A stretch of 64,000 bases of DNA. Origin: Anthonomus grandis grandis (taxonomy: Eukaryota; Arthropoda; Insecta; Coleoptera; Curculionidae). The position numbers and the translations under genes are program-made. The notes under the pieces were generated by a model that saw only the letters and a list, made by a program, of their open reading frames with translations, had not been told where the DNA came from and did not search any database. Shown here piece after piece: positions 58,900 to 64,000 of this stretch. How positions within the stretch are numbered: the first letter of the stretch is position 1; each line of letters opens with the position of its first letter. The stretch covers positions 26,102,001 to 26,166,000 of the forward strand of contig NC_065551.1 of the NCBI RefSeq assembly GCF_022605725.1, in the 5' to 3' direction.

Positions 58900-61495
58900 G
58901 CCTCTTGACACTATATATGGCTCACATAAATATAACGTCCCTTTTGTATAATTTTGATGTTTTGATGGATATAGTAGTTTTAACTAAAATTTGGCAGCGT
59001 AAGAATATCGATACAATTGCATTTTACATTAATATACAAATAAAATTTATATTTGTAAATATGTAGAAAGCATGAGGATTAAACTTCCTCTACATACTAA
59101 AAATGTTATCTTAGGCAACATTTTATAGACCCCGTGATATAAATTTTAATTATTTTCTGGCATATTCTAATGTAAGATACTTAAATTCGCGTAACAACTC
59201 TATCGAATGTTTAGACTCAGTAGCTAGTAAAGCCTCTGGTTTAAATCAGCTAATTAAAGCTAATAATCACTTATTAACCAAATTTTTTCAAACATCACAT
59301 TTTATACAAAACTTTACATTATTAGTGTGAATCTTGCATCGATCTCATTTACCTTTAGGTCATTTATAAGTATAAATTGGGCCCATTTCAATAATGATTT
59401 TCAAAGCTTTGCTTGGCAGAATATTTATGATATTGTTGACATAGCTAAGAAAATTGAATTTCTTTGCAGTGGCATTTTATTATTGTTTGATATCCATACC
59501 CCAATTAAAACTTTTAAACGTAACCGAAACTACAAGTATGCTCTCTGTATACCGGACAATATAAAACTATTTCAGAAAGTTAGAAATAAAGGTCTATCCA
59601 AATTTAATTTATCTAGGAACAATAATCATTATTAATACTATAAACAACTGCAAAATTACACTACTTTTACTGTACGGATAGAGAACAAACATTGCATATA
59701 TAACAAATTTTGAAACTGTAGCATAAAAGAAAAATTAAGTGAACCTAAAAGATTAAATTCAACTATAGGGACAAAAATTTTGAAATTCCGCCTTATTTGA
59801 TAAACATAGATACTATTAATAAATCATTTGTTTCTGCAAATGCTGCTCTGTTTCCAAAGAAATCTATTTTAAATTTCTATACTCAAAACAAAATTATATA
59901 CCTATTTTCAATATTTGTTTTCATTCGAAGATATTAAACAACTTGAAAATATAATCCAAATTATACAGGTTGTTAAAACGAATGCATCTGGTTCAGACAA
60001 GATAAATATTAAATTTTGCTGTTCTGTTGTCATTTATTATGCACATAATTAATAAGTGTTTAAAGTATTCTTTTCGTTTAAACTTTCCAGATTAATGGAA
60101 GCATGCTTTTATGCGACCTTTACATAAAATTAATTCTCCTGTAGGTGACACCGAATCTATAAGTATTTTATTGACATTATCAAAAATGTTGGAGAAAACA
60201 GTTGAATTTAGGATCGTATTTTTCTTTATAAATACAATCTATACCTGTAAAGCAGTTCTGCTTTCGAAAAGCTTTAATAGATTAGTCACAAGCTTTTGAT
60301 CTTTTAAACCATAAAATATTGCTATCAATTTTAAATTTTATTGAATTCTCAAATTGTGCTGCTGAATTTTTTAGATTTTTTCTTAGTAAGTCGCCCTTGA
60401 TAATAAATTATCAAACATTGAAAAAGTAAATGCATGTGTACCTCAAGAAAGCATCCTTGGCCCCCTGTTTTTTATATTATATACATCTCAGTTTCATCAA
60501 TGTTCATCGATACACAACTTTACTGCTCGATACCGATTAAAGATCTAGCAAATGCAACTAACTTAAAAACTAACTACTTAAACTCCGTGAGTGCATAACT
60601 TAAAATGTAATAGCACCAAATCTTTAGTAACGATCTTTGGTAGCGAACATCATAAAGCAATAGCTCGAATTTAGCTTAATTTAAATATAGCTAATAATAC
60701 ATTATAAATAATAGACTTATCAAAATCAATAGGCTTAATTGTGGACTCTGACCGTCGTTTCTCTGATCATAAGTTTTCAAAATAAAAAAGGCCATATGGC
60801 TCACTAAGGTATTCTTTGCTACTTACTACTGGTAGCTGTTTAAATCAAAATGAGTCTAAACTTATACTAAGGGTGAAAAAAAGTTCTGCTAGTGTTTAGT
60901 TTTTGGTATTCAGAGAAGAAATTAAATTTCTCATAAAATTAAGGACGCAGACTAGGCTGACTTAATATGGTTAACATCAAAAAACAAAAAAATAGACACA
61001 TTTTGCTTTTATATATTACATAGGTATTAAATTTGAATCTCCCAGTTACCTTTGCAAAAAAATTTTATTTAGAAATGTTGTACACAAACGGCATTTACGA
61101 AATATAAGTTCTCTTAGTGTTTCTTGCCACCGAAAAGAACTTTTTAAGAGATTCTTCACATACAACGTTGCTTACTAACACTAGATAGGTATTATTTATT
61201 ATATATAACGGTGATATCGGAATCATTTTGTTAAACGAGATTTGTTACTAGTTGTTTGTGGTACTGGTCATATAACTTTATTCTTCTAAAACATTTTATT
61301 ATTTGCACACAGGCCTAAGCAGTATCTAGCCCAGTCTAGATACTGCTTCCATATATAGACTGGTCTGTTCTAGTCTAAAACCACATAGCTGTTTGTTTTC
61401 TTTGTAATATATGATTTATATTGATCTCGTCTAATCACATTCTTTGTATTTTTTGGAAATCAATAAATTGAATTCATTATTATTATTAGTTCTCA
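58900..61495 (+). mobile_element. Nearly full-length but heavily degraded LINE (endonuclease + RT)
   Basis: In order: endonuclease start MAHINITSLLYNFDVLMD and IVVLTKIW (58915-59000; compare the HxNxRSLxxxxDxL and DIxxLTEtW blocks), endonuclease end (HTPIKTFKRNRNYK, IKLFQKVRNKGLSKF near 59500-59610), RT start FMRPLHKINSPVGDTESISI and LTLSKMLEKTVEF (60105-60210), VNACVPQESILGPLF (60430), TKSLVTIFG (60620), IGLIVDSDRRFSDH (60735), and a C-terminal SLSVSCHRKELFKR (61115). The 3' end is ATAAATTGAATTC plus (ATT)n at about 61460-61492. The general plan is Jockey/CR1-like. Confidence 0.85.
59080..61180 (+). pseudogene. LINE ORF2 remnant (endonuclease and reverse transcriptase)
   Basis: Dozens of stops and frameshifts break the frame. 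The longest open pieces are 59327-59635 (endonuclease end and linker) and 60111-60299 (RT start). The catalytic YADD region could not be read. The VPQGS glycine is changed to Glu (VPQES). Confidence 0.8.
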
Positions 61496-61655
61496 TGTAT
61501 ATTCAACATTACCGGCATCTTTAGGACTGGTAGACCAAGTTACATGAAAAAAATATTCGTAAAGGAGCAGATGTTTCTTATTCATTTTCTAATCATTAAT
61601 ATTGCTTTTATCATTTTACACAATCATCCTAGTGGCAAATTGCCAACGTTCTCGC

Positions 61656-61790
61656 TTCTTATAAAAGTCGAAGTATAGTAAAGCGGTCCGATAACATTCC
61701 CACGGCCCGGAAGGTGCCCACGGTATCCGGCCAGACATCGACTTTATTCGCGAGCCTCTCCAGGAAGTCGCGGGTCTGCTAGACGGTGTC
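61656..61790 (-). other. Isolated GC-rich segment with open minus frame, possible exon or coding relic
   Basis: About 135 bp of GC-rich sequence in AT-rich DNA. The minus strand reads TRDFLERLANKVDVWPD, TVGTFRAVGMLSDRFTI and LRLL before TAA near 61659, with a TAG directly before it next to a possible acceptor AG (61780). The plus strand also has an open frame (VKRSDNIPTARKVPTVSG). The texture is coding-like but I recognise neither reading. Confidence 0.3.
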
Positions 61791-62229
61791 TGTTAATCGA
61801 GCGTTACAACCTGTATATCGACCAGACTTATGGCAATTTGTTTTCTTATTGAAAATAATATAATAAATATTAAAACGACCCTCATATCCATTTAAATTAT
61901 GCATTATGCATAACTTAAATGGGGTTTTTAAAGAAAACTGATAAATAAGTTAAGTCTCTTGTATTTTTAATTGAACTTTGTGAAATTATTTACTTTTATA
62001 TATGTGCCTTTATAATTCTATTATTAGGTCTGTGAAATAAGTTAAAGTGATATAGCGATACCTTCTTTCATTCAGCGATAAAAATAAGTTGATATAAATT
62101 ATAGAGAATAAATTCTTAAGCATCTTTAACCTTATACTTAAAATCCTTAGATTTTTTCTATGATTTATAAGTTTGAGCGGTTTGAGCGGTGCGATGTGCA
62201 ATCCATGGTATACGCAGCATAAGTCGGTA

Positions 62230-62518
62230 TGCTTACATTTAAAAATTGTTGAAAAATGTTTGAAAAAAATGTTGTCTTTGTTTGCTTTTTTAATTGTTTA
62301 ACGCCGATTTTCAGCTTGAAATTGGTAAAAATATCTCTCCAAATTTTAAAACCTATAACAAATTCCTCCGTCAGGTTTTAGTAAGCTTAGGTTAGACATT
62401 ATTAATTATTATTACTTAATGATTTTCTTATGATTTATTTCGTATTGCTCTTGTGAATTTAAAAGTTTAACAGAATTGTAATTGGACTTTGCCGTTTATA
62501 AATAAATAAATAAAATTT
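62230..62518 (+). mobile_element. 3' end of a LINE with AAAT-type tail
   Basis: AATTGTAATTGGACTTTGCC followed by GTTTATAAATAAATAAATAA (about 62478-62516) is the shape of a Jockey/CR1-type 3' terminus: a pyrimidine-poor 3'UTR, then short tandem AAAT units. No coding sequence could be read upstream, so the left limit is a guess. Confidence 0.45.
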
Positions 62519-63586
62519 TATATATATAAGGAACAGCCAGTATCCCAAAAAATACTTAAAAAGATATTAAAAATCATACTTCAACATCATATATGTATAA
62601 ATCAACTGTAAATCACTCCTATATAAGAATCAATTCCAAAACAATAATTATGTATTTTATTATGAAAATCCTATACAAATTAAATGAACCTTATTAGGAG
62701 TGGCTTATATTATCTGAGAATCAATTTAAAATCACCACGTAAAACGTGGTTAAAATTTTCGTTTACAAATGTCAGTGGTAAATCAGTGCAAAATTTAATG
62801 GTAGATCATTGTGAAATAAACGAAAATCCCTTAAAATCTTATGGGAAACGACTAAGTTAAAAGAAAAAAACGGATAGTTTAATTAATTTTTAGACAAATG
62901 TTCACGCATTTTATAGCTTTTTTCTTTCAATAATAGTAAACAAATCATTAACTTCCGCTTTTAAATTATACTCCGCGGTTACTTTTTGGTTCACAACTTT
63001 GACAGATAAGTGTGACGTATTGTTCCCCACCATTTAAAAAAAATATCCAAATAAACTATTCTTTTATTGGGTCTAAAATAAATTAGAAATAATGCCATGT
63101 AATTTAATCAATATTTTAGGATACAATAATTGAAAAAAATATAAGATTTGTATTTATAGAAAATATAACATAATATAAAATTTCTAACATATGCACCATC
63201 AAGCAAATTGCTTGCCGTTTCCAGGTCTTCAACCTTACTAATTACTACTTCTCTTTAATAATTTAAAACTAATTGGTATTTAATCTGCTTAAATTATAAA
63301 GGGCACACACCATATTACATTCCTCAATAATTTTTTTACAATCTAAACATCCTGCCTTCTTCTGGACTGTATAACCGAAACAGTAACCCAAGTCTAAAAC
63401 TGGCTAATAATTGGTAAATATCAAATGCCAAATAGCTGATCCGTAACTCTCCTACTTTGCTCTACTTTTATTAATCTTTGTTTGGTGTTTTTAGTTATGC
63501 TTGTATCTTTCTAAATATTTCATTCAGTCATGTGGTTTCAGAACATGCTATTACCAATGGCTTTCGAATTTTCGGTTTGCATTAAC
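62519..63586. other. AT-rich DNA, nothing recognised
   Basis: No ORF, repeat or RNA I can support. Confidence 0.5.
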
Positions 63587-63810
63587 CTATAGTATCGCTG
63601 ATACGAGGTTTTTGAATTTTTCGACCACTTCGTATCCCGCGATTCCTTGAATCTGCTGTTGATTAGGATTTGCTCTGTCTATATTCATCAGTTTTGTTTT
63701 AGATTTTTTGACTTTTAAGGTGTAGGTTCTACTAGCGTCTACTAGTCTATTCATGATCGTTTCCAGTTCTTCCTCATTTGATGTTACAATGTGTCACATC
63801 TGAGATTGTA
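63587..63810 (-). pseudogene. LINE reverse transcriptase fragment, another lineage
   Basis: The minus strand is open for about 67 codons: IVTSNEEELETIMNRLVDAS, RTYTLKVKKSKTKLMN, then IQGIAGYEVVEKFKNLVSAI and a TAG at 63589-63587. This is the region after the YADD motif of RTE/CR1-like enzymes (DDTVxxxxNEEELExLLNRLxxxS, GLKxNxxKTKxM, YxYLGxxI). The YADD itself is scrambled just upstream. It is better preserved than the 59-61 kb LINE and clearly a different one. Confidence 0.75.
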
Positions 63811-64000
63811 CGTCTGTCCCCATTTTGTTTTTTTTTATCTTACCCCTCATTCATACTATGCGCATTGCTAAGAAGTACATAGCATATACCCTTGTTTCAC
63901 CACTATCTGAGTTGTGCAAGTTTCTGAGTCTACGTTATTAAGTCTTACTTTAGCGTGTTTTACTGTTAAGTTAAGAAGTCACTTTTAACGTTAAGGTTAA
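63811..64000. other. End of window, probably more LINE relic
   Basis: Follows directly upstream (in minus-strand sense) of the RT fragment, but I could not read motifs in it. Confidence 0.3.

Overview
This is eukaryotic, AT-rich nuclear DNA from an animal with spliceosomal introns, almost certainly an insect and perhaps a beetle. The support for insect is the AT-rich introns and intergenic DNA, several mariner-type transposase relics of a kind common in insect genomes, and degenerate Jockey/CR1-like LINEs. Beetle is inference only. I saw no prokaryotic operons, CRISPR array, tRNA or rRNA gene.

Two conserved genes are visible. The first (3.7-17.05 kb, minus strand) is NAF1, an assembly factor for H/ACA snoRNPs and telomerase RNP. 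Seven exons join in frame to 531 codons with canonical splice sites. Its introns hold two Tigger/pogo DNA transposons, a 5'-truncated LINE and the tail of another LINE. The second gene runs on the plus strand. Three coding first exons (21.05, 22.27 and 31.93 kb) each end in the same splice phase with the same base, and all fit one shared 78-nt exon at 47.925-48.002 kb. It therefore looks like a long gene with at least three promoters, whose remaining exons lie beyond the window. I do not recognise its product.

The third notable locus (49-57 kb) holds an intact 379-codon orphan ORF (54,486-55,625), two broken copies of it on either side, and locally duplicated non-coding blocks. I cannot assign it a function.

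The rest is transposon debris and repeats: a five-copy, 171-bp tandem repeat with an internal palindrome (1.67-2.52 kb); mariner-like relics at 23.7, 29.9 and 42.3 kb; ACAGGGTG-type element ends at 4.1, 44.6-45.2 and 56.0 kb; LINE relics at 37.9, 58.9-61.5, 62.5 and 63.6 kb; a hammerhead-ribozyme-like motif at 30.6 kb; a degenerate minisatellite at 36.7-37.6 kb; and perfect hairpins at 9.27 and 24.6 kb. Long stretches between are AT-rich with no gene I can support. No clearly new multi-gene system is present. The best candidates for something undescribed are the multi-promoter gene and the orphan gene cluster.
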